Shown: piece after piece, positions 54,160 to 62,532 of the stretch | Layout: every line of letters starts with the position of its first letter | How positions within the stretch are numbered: position 1 is the stretch's first letter | Origin: Phormidium ambiguum IAM M-71 | GTDB lineage: Bacteria > Cyanobacteriota > Cyanobacteriia > Cyanobacteriales > Aerosakkonemataceae | Reading direction: 5' to 3' | DNA length: 64,000 nucleotides | Assembly: GCF_001904725.1 (NCBI RefSeq) | Contig: NZ_MRCE01000015.1 | Location: 62,001 to 126,000, forward strand | Position numbers and translations under genes: made by a program | The notes under the pieces: generated by a model | What the model was told of the DNA's origin: nothing | The model's input: the letters and a program-made list of their open reading frames with translations, nothing else | The model's database searches: none

Positions 54160-55170
54160 ATGTTTAAATTTATTTTAAAACGGTTACTTAGTCTTCTTCC
54201 AGTTCTGATCGGAATCACCCTTTTAGTATTCACATTGCTGCACTTAATTCCCGGAGATCCAGCCGTGGTATTATTAGGAGAAAGAGCCACACCAGAACAG
54301 ATAGAATCCTTGAGACAGCAATTAGGATTAAACCAACCATTACCAATTCAATACTTTAACTTTTTGTTCAATGTAATTCGCTTCGACTTTGGCAAAAGTA
54401 TTATTAGCGGTATTCCCATTATTGATGAAATTAAAACTCGTTGGCCAGCGACATTTGAGTTATCAGTAGCATCGATGTTAATAGCTTTAATTTTGGGAAT
54501 ACCTGCGGGAATATTTGCGGCAATTCGGAAAAATACTTGGTTAGATAACCTGTTAATGAGTGGTTCTTTAATAGGAGTATCTTTGCCAGTTTATTGGCTA
54601 GGATTATTATTAATTTATCTATTCGCTGTTAACTTACAATTGCTACCTCCTAGCGGCAGAATTAGCGTTGAAGCAGGGTTTAACTTTCAACCAATCACAG
54701 GTTTTTATCTTCTCGATTCCCTACTTAGATTAGATATCAAAACCTTACAAGATGTTCTATCTCATTTAATTTTACCAGCGATAACATTAGGAACAATCCC
54801 ACTAGCAATCATCGCCAGAATTACTAGAAGTGCCATGTTAGAAGTGTTATCTCAAGATTATATTCGCACAGCGAGAGCCAAGGGAGTTCCTGAATATTTT
54901 GTTATTTTAAAACACGCCTTAAAAAATGCTTTTCTACCAATTAATACAACTATTGGTTTACAATTTGGAACTTTACTTGGGGGAGCAATTTTAACAGAAA
55001 CAATCTTTTCTTGGCCGGGAATTGGTTCTTGGATATATGAAGGAATATTAGCGCGAGATTATCCAGTCGTCCAAGGAGGAGTAATTTTTGTATCTCTAAC
55101 TTTTGTGTTAATTAACTTATTAGTAGATTTATCATATACTTTTTTAGACCCCAGAATTCAATTTCGATAA
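54160..55170 (+). CDS. ABC transporter permease, DppB/OppB family
   Basis: 336 residues with six hydrophobic helices. The start MFKFILKRLLSLLPVLIGITLLVF is typical, as are LIPGDPAVVLLGERAT and the cytoplasmic EAA-type loop DYIRTARAKGVPEYFVILKHALKNA that contacts the ATPase. It forms the inner-membrane channel with the DppC-type partner. There is no ATPase gene in this cluster, so the energising subunit must lie elsewhere. Confidence 0.94.
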   Translation: MFKFILKRLLSLLPVLIGITLLVFTLLHLIPGDPAVVLLGERATPEQIESLRQQLGLNQPLPIQYFNFLFNVIRFDFGKSIISGIPIIDEIKTRWPATFELSVASMLIALILGIPAGIFAAIRKNTWLDNLLMSGSLIGVSLPVYWLGLLLIYLFAVNLQLLPPSGRISVEAGFNFQPITGFYLLDSLLRLDIKTLQDVLSHLILPAITLGTIPLAIIARITRSAMLEVLSQDYIRTARAKGVPEYFVILKHALKNAFLPINTTIGLQFGTLLGGAILTETIFSWPGIGSWIYEGILARDYPVVQGGVIFVSLTFVLINLLVDLSYTFLDPRIQFR

Positions 55171-55172
55171 AG

Positions 55173-55245
55173 AACCGCAGATAAACGCAGATGAACGCAG
55201 ATGTGTAAAATAAATATCTGCGTTCATCTGCGTGCATCTGCGGTT
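55173..55245. repeat. AACCGCAGAT(A)AACGCAGATG inverted repeat
   Basis: AACCGCAGATAAACGCAGAT (55173-55192) faces ATCTGCGTGCATCTGCGGTT (55226-55245) with few mismatches; the inner part repeats GAACGCAGAT/ATCTGCGTTC. It fills the gap between the two permease genes. Repeats of this sequence type are widespread in cyanobacterial genomes. Confidence 0.8.
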
Positions 55246-55268
55246 AATAAATATAATATCTGCTAACC

Positions 55269-56102
55269 ATGCAAAAATCCTGGCAACGCTTTCTGCAATC
55301 TACTTCCGGCAAAATTGGCTTAATTTTAACCATTTCGATCGTCTTAATTGCTGTTTTAGCACCTGTAATTTACCCTTACGACCCTGCTACAGACCGCAAT
55401 TTTGCCGCACGTTTAAAACCGCCTAATGCTGAACATTGGTTTGGCACAGATGGATTAGGAAGAGATATTTTAGTATTAGTTTGGTATGGAATGCGAACTT
55501 CTCTTACTGTGGGGTTAATTTCGGTAGGAATAGGAGTAGTAATTGGGTTAATTTTAGGATTAATTGCTGGTTATTTTCGGGGCAAAGTTGATACCTTAAT
55601 TAGTTGGGTAACAGATATACTTTTGGCATTTCCTTCTATATTATTAGCGATCGCAATTGTCACCGTCACAGGCCCAAGCTTACCCAGCGTCATGCTAGCA
55701 GTAGGAATCGTCCAAATTCCGATTTACATTCGCTTAACTCGTAGCATGGTTCTCTCATTAAGAGAACAAGAATTTATCCAAGCAGCAAAAACTTTAGGCG
55801 CTTCCCCAAATCAAATTATTTTCAACCACATTTTACCCAGTACCCTTTCACCTTTAATAGTTCAAGCAACACTATCAATTGGAACAGCAACCTTAGAAGC
55901 AGCAGGATTAGGATTTTTAGGATTAGGCGCACAACCACCAACACCAGAATTAGGCACAATGTTAGCTGATGCCTTCAAAGGTGGCTATTCTTTAACCTAT
56001 CCTTGGACAACAATTTTCCCCGGTTTATTTATTACTTTAACTGTCTTAGCTTTCAATCTTTTAGGAGACGGTTTAAGAGATAGTTTAGACCCTCGTTCTT
56101 AG
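55269..56102 (+). CDS. ABC transporter permease, DppC/OppC family
   Basis: 277 residues with about six membrane helices: KIGLILTISIVLIAVLAPVI, then EHWFGTDGLGRDILVLVWYG (the D-x-L-G-R-D motif of the family), SLTVGLISVGIGVVIG and the EAA-type loop REQEFIQAAKTLGASPNQIIFNHILP. It ends NLLGDGLRDSLDPR, the standard C-terminus. Partner of the upstream DppB-type permease; the 98-base gap is taken up by a large inverted repeat. Confidence 0.94.
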   Translation: MQKSWQRFLQSTSGKIGLILTISIVLIAVLAPVIYPYDPATDRNFAARLKPPNAEHWFGTDGLGRDILVLVWYGMRTSLTVGLISVGIGVVIGLILGLIAGYFRGKVDTLISWVTDILLAFPSILLAIAIVTVTGPSLPSVMLAVGIVQIPIYIRLTRSMVLSLREQEFIQAAKTLGASPNQIIFNHILPSTLSPLIVQATLSIGTATLEAAGLGFLGLGAQPPTPELGTMLADAFKGGYSLTYPWTTIFPGLFITLTVLAFNLLGDGLRDSLDPRS

Positions 56103-56240
56103 GGACTGGGGACTGGGGACTGGGGACTGGGTATTAGGGATAATTTTATACAAAAAAATGGGAACAATATATTAAAACTAAATTTTCCGTTTCTGCTTAT
56201 TAGTCCTCCAGTCCCCAATCCCTAATCCCCAATTCCCCAA
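56102..56240. repeat. Facing STRR arrays (GGGGACT)n and (TCCCCAA/G)n
   Basis: GGGGACT repeats start right at the permease stop (56102-56131) and are answered by CCCCAGT/CCCCAAT repeats at 56203-56238, just before the next gene. The two together form a long potential stem around an AT-rich centre. Confidence 0.8.
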
Positions 56241-56245
56241 ATATC

Positions 56246-56650
56246 ATGGAAGAAAGAGGTTTTGAATCCTTAGAGTTCTATCAAGATAGTTTAAAGTTAC
56301 TCAAAGCAGCTTACAGATTAGCAAATACTTTACCTATTTATGAACGCTATAACCTCAGCGATCAATTGCGGCGATGTGCCTGTAGTATGGTGTTAAATAT
56401 TGCCGAGGGATATGAACGCTATCATTATCTAGATCGTTTGCGTTTTATGTACATAGCTCGTGGTTCATTAGGAGAAACAGCAAGTGCTTTTATTATTGCT
56501 GAAAGTGTGGGATATTGCACCAAAGAACAATTGAATTGGGTAATTGAAATTAAAGAACAGATTGAAAAAAACCTTAATGGTTACTGTCGCTTTATCCGTT
56601 CACAAAAACAAGGACGGGACGAATACGGAAACAAGTATATAGATGATTAA
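56246..56650 (+). CDS. Four-helix-bundle protein (23S rRNA intervening-sequence type)
   Basis: 134 residues. The pattern FESLEFYQDSLKLLKAAYRLANTLP, then NLSDQLRRCACSMVLNIAEGYER, FMYIARGSLGETASAF and a C-terminal helix is that of the four-helix-bundle family first seen as ORFs in 23S rRNA intervening sequences. These now occur widely as standalone genes. Function unknown; homologues form pentamers and have a positively charged surface, suggesting nucleic-acid binding. The gene is bracketed by heptanucleotide arrays on both sides, hinting at past mobility. Confidence 0.9.
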   Translation: MEERGFESLEFYQDSLKLLKAAYRLANTLPIYERYNLSDQLRRCACSMVLNIAEGYERYHYLDRLRFMYIARGSLGETASAFIIAESVGYCTKEQLNWVIEIKEQIEKNLNGYCRFIRSQKQGRDEYGNKYIDD

Positions 56651-56696
56651 GTATCAGGCATAATCGATGAGTAAAAGAGTCATCAAAAAACATTTT

Positions 56697-56732
56697 CCCA
56701 GTCCCCAGTCCCCAGTCCCCAATCCCCAATCA
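56697..56732. repeat. STRR (CCCCAGT/CCCCAAT)n
   Basis: Five tandem heptamers between the four-helix-bundle gene and the end of the minus-strand gene at 56730. Same unit as at 15044 and 56203. Confidence 0.85.
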
Positions 56733-57044
56733 ATCTAAATCAAACCGACCAACTGTAACCGCACAAAAAGCAAAAGCCAAAACAATAGGAATTGGACATT
56801 TCATCACAACAGTAGCAATTGTCGCACTAATTGTTGCCACCACAGCAGCGATCGCCCAAACTCTCTCTTGGGGACTCAAACCTTTGTTATATTTAATTAC
56901 CTTCAATTCTCTACTAGGAATAGGTTCTGGCATCACTGCGCCGGGAGGAAACGCCCAATAAGTATTTTTACCGTCAACAACTAAATCTGTCCAGCCGTTA
57001 TCATCGCACCATTGGTTCACCCATTCATCAGCAAAATGTTTCAT
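56730..57044 (-). CDS. Conserved small membrane protein, unknown
   Basis: 104 residues from ATG 57044 (MKHFADEWVNQWCDDNGWTDL), supported by GGGAGG seven bases upstream; the frame to 57059 overlaps that site. The N-terminal half is soluble with conserved Trp residues (NTYWAFPPGAVMPEPIP), and the C-terminal half has two hydrophobic segments (VWAIAAVVATISATIATVV, PIPIVLAFAFCAVTVG). No known motif. It resembles small cyanobacterial hypothetical proteins; function unknown. Confidence 0.65.
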   Translation of the reverse strand: MKHFADEWVNQWCDDNGWTDLVVDGKNTYWAFPPGAVMPEPIPSRELKVIKYNKGLSPQERVWAIAAVVATISATIATVVMKCPIPIVLAFAFCAVTVGRFDLD

Positions 57045-57375
57045 TTCAATCCCTCCCAATCCGGCAATCGAGTTAAGTTATTTGCGATCGCTAACAGCAC
57101 TCGACCGTTAACGAACTAAAAACAGAAATGTTAACTTTCCTTAAGTAGTTAAAAAACTGTCACTACGCTGTTTATCTAGCGATGTTGTTCTGAACAGATT
57201 AGCAAAAGCTCGACATACATAAAAGTAAAAGATACTAAATTTAATGAAGGGATTACCGAACATTAAAAAAAAATGATAAATGTGACTACTGAAGTAACGA
57301 AAAGTTAACGCTGAACAGACTAAAATTCATACAGAATGAAATACTAATTACTTCTACCTAATTCGAGGTGCCACA
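57045..57375. other. Gene-free stretch between divergent genes
   Basis: 331 bases with one GCGATCGC site and no credible frame. It should carry promoters for the small membrane protein and for the ABC ATPase. No known riboswitch or repeat family is recognised. Confidence 0.4.
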
Positions 57376-58923
57376 ATGACAGCCACGACTTCCCATGTGA
57401 CTCTAGAAACTATTAAACCACCAAAGTTAGAAGTAATTGGCATGACCAAGCGATTTGGTAACATGACCGCGTTAGATAATGTTTCCATTACTCTTAAACC
57501 TGGAACATTTCATGCTTTATTAGGTGAAAATGGCGCAGGCAAGAGCACTTTAGTCAAGTGCATTATGGGTTTTTATACACCTGATGAGGGGCAGATACTA
57601 ATTAATCAACAATCGCACAAGATTCACAGTCCTCGTGATGCCCATAAATATGGCATTGGCATGGTATATCAGCACTTCACTTCGATAGCAGCCATGACTG
57701 TGGCAGAAAATTTGGTACTTTCTTGTTTAGAAGGATCAAACATTATTAATTGGGAAGCAGAATACGATCGCCTAACTTTATTCATGGCATCAGCACCCTT
57801 CCATCTTGACCTACACACACCTATTTCTCAATTAGCCGCCGGACAGAAACAGAAACTAGAAATCCTCAAACAGCTATATCTCAAAAGTAAGATTTTAATT
57901 TTAGATGAACCAACTTCCGTATTAACTCCCCAAGAGGCAGATGAAATTTTAGGCTTATTACGACAGGAAGTAATTGCCGAAAAATTAAGCGTATTAATGA
58001 TTAGTCATAAATTCCGAGAAGTTACTTCTTTTGCTGATGAAGTAACCGTATTGCGTAAAGGAAAATTAGCAGGTTCCGGTACAATAAAAAACCTCTCAGT
58101 TTCCGACATGGCTGAGATGATGATGGGCGAAAAACGAGAAACAAAACCAGTTGCCAAACAAGCAACTGTTGCTAAAATCCCAGTATTAGAAGTTAGAAAT
58201 TTGCATACTATTAAAGATAATGGATTAGAAGCGATAGGCGGCGTAAATATTGTAGTTCATGCCGGGGAAATTGTTGGAATTGCAGGCGTTTCCGGTAACG
58301 GACAGAAGGAATTAGTCGAAGTATTGGCAGGACAACGTGAGGCAACGGCGGGAGAACTTTTGGTCAACGGGGAACCGTACAAAGCAACTCGCGGCGAAAT
58401 GTACAAACATCAAATTTTCTCCCTGCCAGAAGAACCTTTGAAAAATGCCTGTGTTCCTAATATGAGTGTGGCTGAAAATTTGGCTTTGCGTACCTTCGAT
58501 CGCCCTCCCCAAGCTGTAGGCGGTTGGTTATTAATTAAAAAAGTTTTTCATCAAGTTGCCGAGGGTTTAATTAAACAATTTTCGATCAAAACCCCTTGTA
58601 CAGAAACCCCAATAGTTAACCTTTCTGGTGGCAACGTCCAAAGGGCAGTTTTAGCCAGAGAATTATCATCAGAAAAAGTCAAATTATTGATAGCAGCTAA
58701 TCCTTGTTTTGGGTTAGATTTTGCCGCAGTAAGTTTTATTCACGACCAAATTGTAGATGCTAGAAATCGCGGCGTAGCTGTTTTATTAGTCAGCGAAGAT
58801 TTAGACGAAATCCTCAAAATTGCCGATCGCGTCCTCGTGATCAGCGAAGGTAAATTCTCCTACCAAAGTGCGATCGCCGATGCCGATGTCGTAGAAATCG
58901 GTAAACGCATGGCAGGACACTGA
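57376..58923 (+). CDS. ABC transporter double ATPase (RbsA/nucleoside-importer type), orphan
   Basis: 515 residues with two ATPase domains. Domain 1 has Walker A GENGAGKST, the signature region LAAGQKQKLEILKQLY (degenerate LSGGQ) and Walker B KILILDEPTSVLT. Domain 2 begins at about residue 270 with GVSGNGQKEL in place of Walker A (no Lys-Ser/Thr), signature NLSGGNVQRAVLAREL and KLLIAANPCFGLDF, where the Walker B Glu is replaced by Asn. Such asymmetry is normal for sugar and nucleoside importers of the RbsA/YufO group. No permease or binding-protein genes adjoin; a heptanucleotide array and the unrelated ctaA gene follow. The partners must be elsewhere and the substrate is unknown. Confidence 0.88.
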   Translation: MTATTSHVTLETIKPPKLEVIGMTKRFGNMTALDNVSITLKPGTFHALLGENGAGKSTLVKCIMGFYTPDEGQILINQQSHKIHSPRDAHKYGIGMVYQHFTSIAAMTVAENLVLSCLEGSNIINWEAEYDRLTLFMASAPFHLDLHTPISQLAAGQKQKLEILKQLYLKSKILILDEPTSVLTPQEADEILGLLRQEVIAEKLSVLMISHKFREVTSFADEVTVLRKGKLAGSGTIKNLSVSDMAEMMMGEKRETKPVAKQATVAKIPVLEVRNLHTIKDNGLEAIGGVNIVVHAGEIVGIAGVSGNGQKELVEVLAGQREATAGELLVNGEPYKATRGEMYKHQIFSLPEEPLKNACVPNMSVAENLALRTFDRPPQAVGGWLLIKKVFHQVAEGLIKQFSIKTPCTETPIVNLSGGNVQRAVLARELSSEKVKLLIAANPCFGLDFAAVSFIHDQIVDARNRGVAVLLVSEDLDEILKIADRVLVISEGKFSYQSAIADADVVEIGKRMAGH

Positions 58924-59248
58924 AGAAAGGCAGAAGGCAGAGGGCAGAAGGCAGAAGGGGGAAAGTTTTGAATTTTGAGTTTTGAGTTTTCAATTCTTCT
59001 CCCCCAGCCCTTGTCCCTTCTGCCTTTCTTCTGCCTTTACCCTTTTCTTCTTTCTTACCTTCTGCCTTCTGCCTTTCTTACCTTCTTCTGCCTTTACCCT
59101 TTTCTTCTTTCCTGCCTTCTGCCTTTCTTACCTTCTGCCTTCTGCCTTCTGCCTTTCTTACCTTCTGCCTTCTGCCTTCTGCCTTTCTTACCTTCTGCCT
59201 TCTGCCTTCTGCCTTCTGCCTTTCTTACCTTCTGCCTTCTGCCTTTCT
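58924..59248. repeat. Large STRR region of GGCAGAA / TTCTGCC heptamers
   Basis: A short GGCAGAA array (58926-58961) is followed by a long TTCTGCC array in the opposite sense (59016-59248). In the latter, blocks of two to four heptamers are separated by TTTCTTACC, giving a higher-order unit of about 30 bases (CTTCTGC repeats plus CTTTCTTAC) seen at least four times. The 482-base gap to ctaA has no gene; overlapping frames in it are Leu/Pro/Phe low-complexity artefacts. Confidence 0.9.
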
Positions 59249-59405
59249 GTTAAGAAATATAAACCCTGAATAACTGAAAATTACCTAAAACTTTTGGTCA
59301 AAACTCGATCCCGTAAGTAAAGTGTTAACTAGTGACCTAGTTATATGTCAGCTGAGTGTAGACTCAGCAATAACTTAACACTTGAAGTTAAAGAAGGTAC
59401 AGACG

Positions 59406-60320
59406 ATGACTGAATCTGTGTTGCAGCCGGATCGAAGTAATTCCGCCATTCTCCCAGTAGACATGATCCGTCGCTTGGTGTGGAAAATTGCGATCGCCAC
59501 CTTCCTGTTGATGGCGGTGGGAAGTGCGACACGGGTAATGAATGCCGGATTAGCTTGTCCCGATTGGCCGTTGTGCTATGGTCAATTAGTACCCAGTCAA
59601 CAGATGAACCTGCAAGTTTTCCTCGAATGGTTTCATCGGTTGGATGCGGCGTTAGTGGGAATTAGTGCGATCGTCTTAGTTGGGTTATCCTGGTGGTATC
59701 GCCAACAGATACCAAAATGGTTGCCTTGGGCATCTTTATTCGCCCTCTTCTTAATAGTTTTCCAAGGCATTCTCGGCGGTTTAACTGTTACTCAACTACT
59801 GCGATTTGATATCGTCACCGCACACTTAGGAACAGCACTGTTATTTTTTGTTACCCTGTTAGTAATTGGCACCTCACTTTTACCATACAAAGGCACAAAT
59901 ACCGCAAATAAATTAGCCTGGGTAAGCTTAATTGCCGCCTTTTTGATTTATTTTCAAAGTCTTTTAGGCGCGTTGGTAGGTTCGCAATGGGCGCTACATC
60001 AATGCTTATCTGACTCTAGTTTATGTACAGTGATGAATAATCACATCGCTGGGGTTGTTCCCGCAACATTGGGAGTTTTAGCCGTAGTAATTATGGCATG
60101 GCGAACTGCGGGATTACACCCAAACTTACGACTTTTAGCTAACATTTCTGGCGCTTTATTAATCTGCCAAATTGCTTTAGGAGTTGCTACTTTCCGTTTA
60201 CGTCTACAAGTAGAACCATTAACCGTAAGTCACCAAGCAATAGGCGCAGCTTTACTCGCAACTCTGGTAATTTTCAATGTTTTAGCGTGGCGCGACAGCA
60301 AGTTAGCAACAAATGGATAA
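59406..60320 (+). CDS. ctaA: Heme A synthase (COX15/CtaA)
   Basis: 304 residues from ATG 59406 (MTESVLQPDRSNSA). It oxidises the C8 methyl of heme O to heme A for cytochrome c oxidase, in the thylakoid or cytoplasmic membrane. About eight hydrophobic helices. The conserved segments are GSATRVMNAGLACPDWPLCYG (with Cys residues), EWFHRLDAALVG (heme-ligand His), DIVTAHLGTALLFF, the NHIAGVVPATLGV loop with Cys pair QCLSDSSLC, and LTVSHQAIGAALLAT. Followed by ctaB after 95 bases on the same strand, the standard order in cyanobacteria. Confidence 0.95.
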   Translation: MTESVLQPDRSNSAILPVDMIRRLVWKIAIATFLLMAVGSATRVMNAGLACPDWPLCYGQLVPSQQMNLQVFLEWFHRLDAALVGISAIVLVGLSWWYRQQIPKWLPWASLFALFLIVFQGILGGLTVTQLLRFDIVTAHLGTALLFFVTLLVIGTSLLPYKGTNTANKLAWVSLIAAFLIYFQSLLGALVGSQWALHQCLSDSSLCTVMNNHIAGVVPATLGVLAVVIMAWRTAGLHPNLRLLANISGALLICQIALGVATFRLRLQVEPLTVSHQAIGAALLATLVIFNVLAWRDSKLATNG

Positions 60321-60391
60321 TTGGCGATTAGTAATTGGGAAAAACTTACCATTCATCCTTTCCCAATTCCCATCACCAATTAGCAATTATC
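60316..60391. repeat. AATTGG-type imperfect inverted repeat
   Basis: GATAATTGGCGATTAGTAAT (60316-60335) and CCAATTAGCAATTATC (60376-60391) form an imperfect stem between ctaA and ctaB. It is likely a dispersed repeat and leaves the gene pair possibly co-transcribed. Confidence 0.5.
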
Positions 60392-60415
60392 AATGAATAA
60401 AGGACAATAGAATTC

Positions 60416-61399
60416 ATGCAAGAACTTATTGCAACTGGGGTTACTCGTCAGCATCAAAACTTTAAAGAAGTAATCCAAAGCTATTACCAATTGACGAAAC
60501 CCAGGATTATTCCACTATTACTAATTACCACAGCAGCTAGTATGTGGATGGCATCAAATGGCAGAGTTAATCCCTTTTTATTAGTAGTAACTTTATTAGG
60601 TGGAACTCTGGCAGCAGCATCAGCCCAAACCTTAAATTGCATTTACGATCGAGATATTGATTATACAATGGAACGCACCCGCAAGCGTCCCATTCCTTCG
60701 GGAAAAGTTCAAACTCGTCATGCACTAATTTTTGCGATCGTTCTTGGGTTTTTATCCTTCACCTTGCTAACAGTTTTCGCTAATTTATTAGCCGCTTTGT
60801 TAGCAATGTCTGGCATAGTTTTTTACATGGCAGTTTACACCCATTTACTCAAACGTCATACTACCCAAAATATCGTTATTGGTGGTGCTGCTGGTGCAAT
60901 TCCCGCTTTAGTCGGATGGGCAGCAGTCACAGGTGATTTAAGCTGGTCAGCATGGATGTTATTTGCCATAGTTTTCTTGTGGACACCGCCACATTTTTGG
61001 GCATTAGCATTAATGATTCGGGAAGATTACGCCAAAGTTGGTATTCCCATGTTACCCGTAATTGTGGGAGAAGAAGAGACAACCAGACAAATTTGGATTT
61101 ACACCTTAATCATGGTGGCATCAACTTTTCTCTTAATTTATCCTTTGGGAACAGTAGGCATAGTTTATGCTGCGATCGCTACTACTTTAGGATGGAATTT
61201 CATTCAAAAATCTTGGCAATTATTACACAATCCTAGCGATATCCCCTTAGCGCGATCGACCTTTAAATACTCCATCATCTACATGATGTTGTTGTGCTTA
61301 GGAATTGTCGTTGATACTTTGCCAGAAACTCATGCTTTAACCGCAGCTTTGGCAGACAATTTGCAAACCATAATTAGCGCCATTCCAATTATGCAGTAG
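60416..61399 (+). CDS. ctaB: Protoheme IX farnesyltransferase (heme O synthase, CtaB/COX10)
   Basis: 327 residues with about nine membrane helices. It transfers a farnesyl group to protoheme to make heme O, the substrate of CtaA. The UbiA-family acidic motifs are [23 protein letters not shown] (Asp-rich N-D-x-x-D type) and the second loop [19 protein letters not shown]. The start [19 protein letters not shown] is typical. It follows ctaA; the oxidase subunit genes (ctaC, D, E) are not in the window. Confidence 0.96.
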   Translation: MQELIATGVTRQHQNFKEVIQSYYQLTKPRIIPLLLITTAASMWMASNGRVNPFLLVVTLLGGTLAAASAQTLNCIYDRDIDYTMERTRKRPIPSGKVQTRHALIFAIVLGFLSFTLLTVFANLLAALLAMSGIVFYMAVYTHLLKRHTTQNIVIGGAAGAIPALVGWAAVTGDLSWSAWMLFAIVFLWTPPHFWALALMIREDYAKVGIPMLPVIVGEEETTRQIWIYTLIMVASTFLLIYPLGTVGIVYAAIATTLGWNFIQKSWQLLHNPSDIPLARSTFKYSIIYMMLLCLGIVVDTLPETHALTAALADNLQTIISAIPIMQ

Positions 61400-61415
61400 T
61401 TGGAATTTACTCTTT

Positions 61416-61448
61416 AGAACCCCGACTTCTTTAAGAAGTCGGGGTTCT
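61416..61448. repeat. 33-bp palindrome, copy C
   Basis: Perfect palindrome: AGAACCCCGACTTCTT (61416-61431) and AAGAAGTCGGGGTTCT (61433-61448) around one base, 16 bases after the ctaB stop, where it may act as terminator. Confidence 0.85.
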
Positions 61449-61598
61449 GTTAAATTACAAAATGTTATTTAACTCTATCTACCAAAAGAGGTAATTTAAA
61501 TAATAACTTGCGACAAAAGAATCTCCATCTTGAGAACGGTTTAAAGATGAGTTATATCAAGTAAAAATAAGATATTAAAACTCATGGAGATTGTTTCT

Positions 61599-62012
61599 AT
61601 GAAACTGAATTATTTTACAAAAGTAGCACGGAAAATCGCTACAGTTGTGTTTTGTGTATGTGCGATCGCATTCACTTGGCAAGGTGCATTCCTCACCAAC
61701 AGCGCCGCAATCGCAGCACCCCAAACAAACTTGATTGCAGCAGCAGATAATCCCGGTGAATTTGCTGAAGCACATAAGGATTTTGTCAGAGATGCAGCTG
61801 ACAAAGTGAAGAAAACCGCAAACGAAAATGCGAGAAAAGTCGATCGGGCAACAGAAAATGGTAGTTTCGTTGAACGCAAAGCCAAAAGCGATCGTGATTT
61901 CATCGAAAAAAGAGCCAATGAAGATGCACAAAGAACTCAAGAAGCGATCGACAAATCAACCAACGTTTTTGAGCGCACAGTTGAAGGCATCAAAGACGCT
62001 TTTAGCAACTAG
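61599..62012 (+). CDS. Small exported protein, charged and helical
   Basis: 137 residues from ATG 61599 (MKLNYFTKVARKIATVVFC); the in-frame ATG at 61584 overlaps its ribosome binding site (GGAG). A signal peptide is clear: basic N-terminus, hydrophobic core to about residue 33, cleavage probably after AIA-A near residue 40. The mature part is a continuous charged helix (FAEAHKDFVRDAADKVKKTANENARKVD, then RATENGSFVERKAKSDRDF), in the style of stress-induced CsbD-like or late-embryogenesis-like proteins. Not assigned to a family; located in the periplasm or thylakoid lumen. Confidence 0.7.
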   Translation: MKLNYFTKVARKIATVVFCVCAIAFTWQGAFLTNSAAIAAPQTNLIAAADNPGEFAEAHKDFVRDAADKVKKTANENARKVDRATENGSFVERKAKSDRDFIEKRANEDAQRTQEAIDKSTNVFERTVEGIKDAFSN

Positions 62013-62015
62013 AAG

Positions 62016-62246
62016 CTAAATACTATTCGTAGGGTGCGTTAGTGACAATGTAACGCACCATTTAACTTTAGGACGCTTTTTTTCATCAGGAAAATGACAG
62101 CGAACAGCATCAAGAACCATTTCTCGTAAAGTTTCTAAATCATCAGCTTGGGTAAAAATTGATTCGCTTAAAGCTTTAGCATTGTACCCAACTTCTGGAT
62201 CATCTTCTACTAAAAATACAATTTCAGTCTTAGTGGAATTATTCAA
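62016..62246 (-). CDS. HicB-like small protein with a repeat-derived C-terminus
   Basis: 76 residues. Residues 6-60 (TEIVFLVEDDPEVGYNAKALSESIFTQADDLETLREMVLDAVRCHF) match a small family common in cyanobacteria that normally precedes a HicA-type toxin gene. Its last 15 residues (KWCVTLSLTHPTNSI) are encoded by the GTGCGTTA repeat at 62027-62060, which is shared with 12156. The natural C-terminus (usually a short strand) seems to have been replaced when the repeat element landed there. Twelve bases separate it from the HicB gene upstream. No HicA follows. Confidence 0.65.
   Translation of the reverse strand: MNNSTKTEIVFLVEDDPEVGYNAKALSESIFTQADDLETLREMVLDAVRCHFPDEKKRPKVKWCVTLSLTHPTNSI
62027..62060. 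repeat. GTAGGGTGCGTTA inverted repeat, copy 2, within a gene
   Basis: GGTGCGTTA (62033-62041) faces TAACGCACC (62051-62059). It forms the 3' end of the HicB-like reading frame at 62016-62246. Confidence 0.8.
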
Positions 62247-62258
62247 TAAAAGTGCATT

Positions 62259-62474
62259 TTAATAATAACGGAAAATGGCATTAACCTCTGCAATTATCGC
62301 CTCTGCTGGTAAGTCGATCGCATCATGTTGTAAATAAAGTTCAATAGCTTCACGAATATTTTCTAAAGCTTCTTGTTGAGTTTCTCCTGCGGAAGTACAA
62401 CCAGGTAATTCTGGACACCAAACAGCATAATCTCCTGTTTCTGGATCTGGTTCAATGATGACACGCCATTTCAT
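62259..62474 (-). CDS. HicB family antitoxin-like protein
   Basis: 71 residues: MKWRVIIEPDPETGDYAVWCPELPGCTSAGETQQEALENIREAIELYL is the full HicB N-terminal fold (a partial RNase H-like domain that binds HicA). There is no C-terminal DNA-binding part, which is common in the short cyanobacterial versions. HicB neutralises the HicA mRNA interferase, but no HicA gene is found on either side: downstream lies another HicB-like gene and upstream the pentapeptide gene. So this appears to be an orphan antitoxin. Confidence 0.85.
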   Translation of the reverse strand: MKWRVIIEPDPETGDYAVWCPELPGCTSAGETQQEALENIREAIELYLQHDAIDLPAEAIIAEVNAIFRYY

Positions 62475-62532
62475 TAGTTTAGTTCCTGTAGCGAGTATTA
62501 TTAAATACTAATAGCTTAAAATTTCTAATAGC

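Noticed and set aside
59016-59248. CRISPR-like periodic array
   Set aside because: The spacers are not unique: both parts of the period are repetitive, and no cas genes are nearby. It is an STRR array.
58975-59269. Two overlapping frames rich in Leu, Pro and Phe
   Set aside because: They are translations of the TTCTGCC heptamer array; low complexity, no ribosome binding site, no conserved domain.
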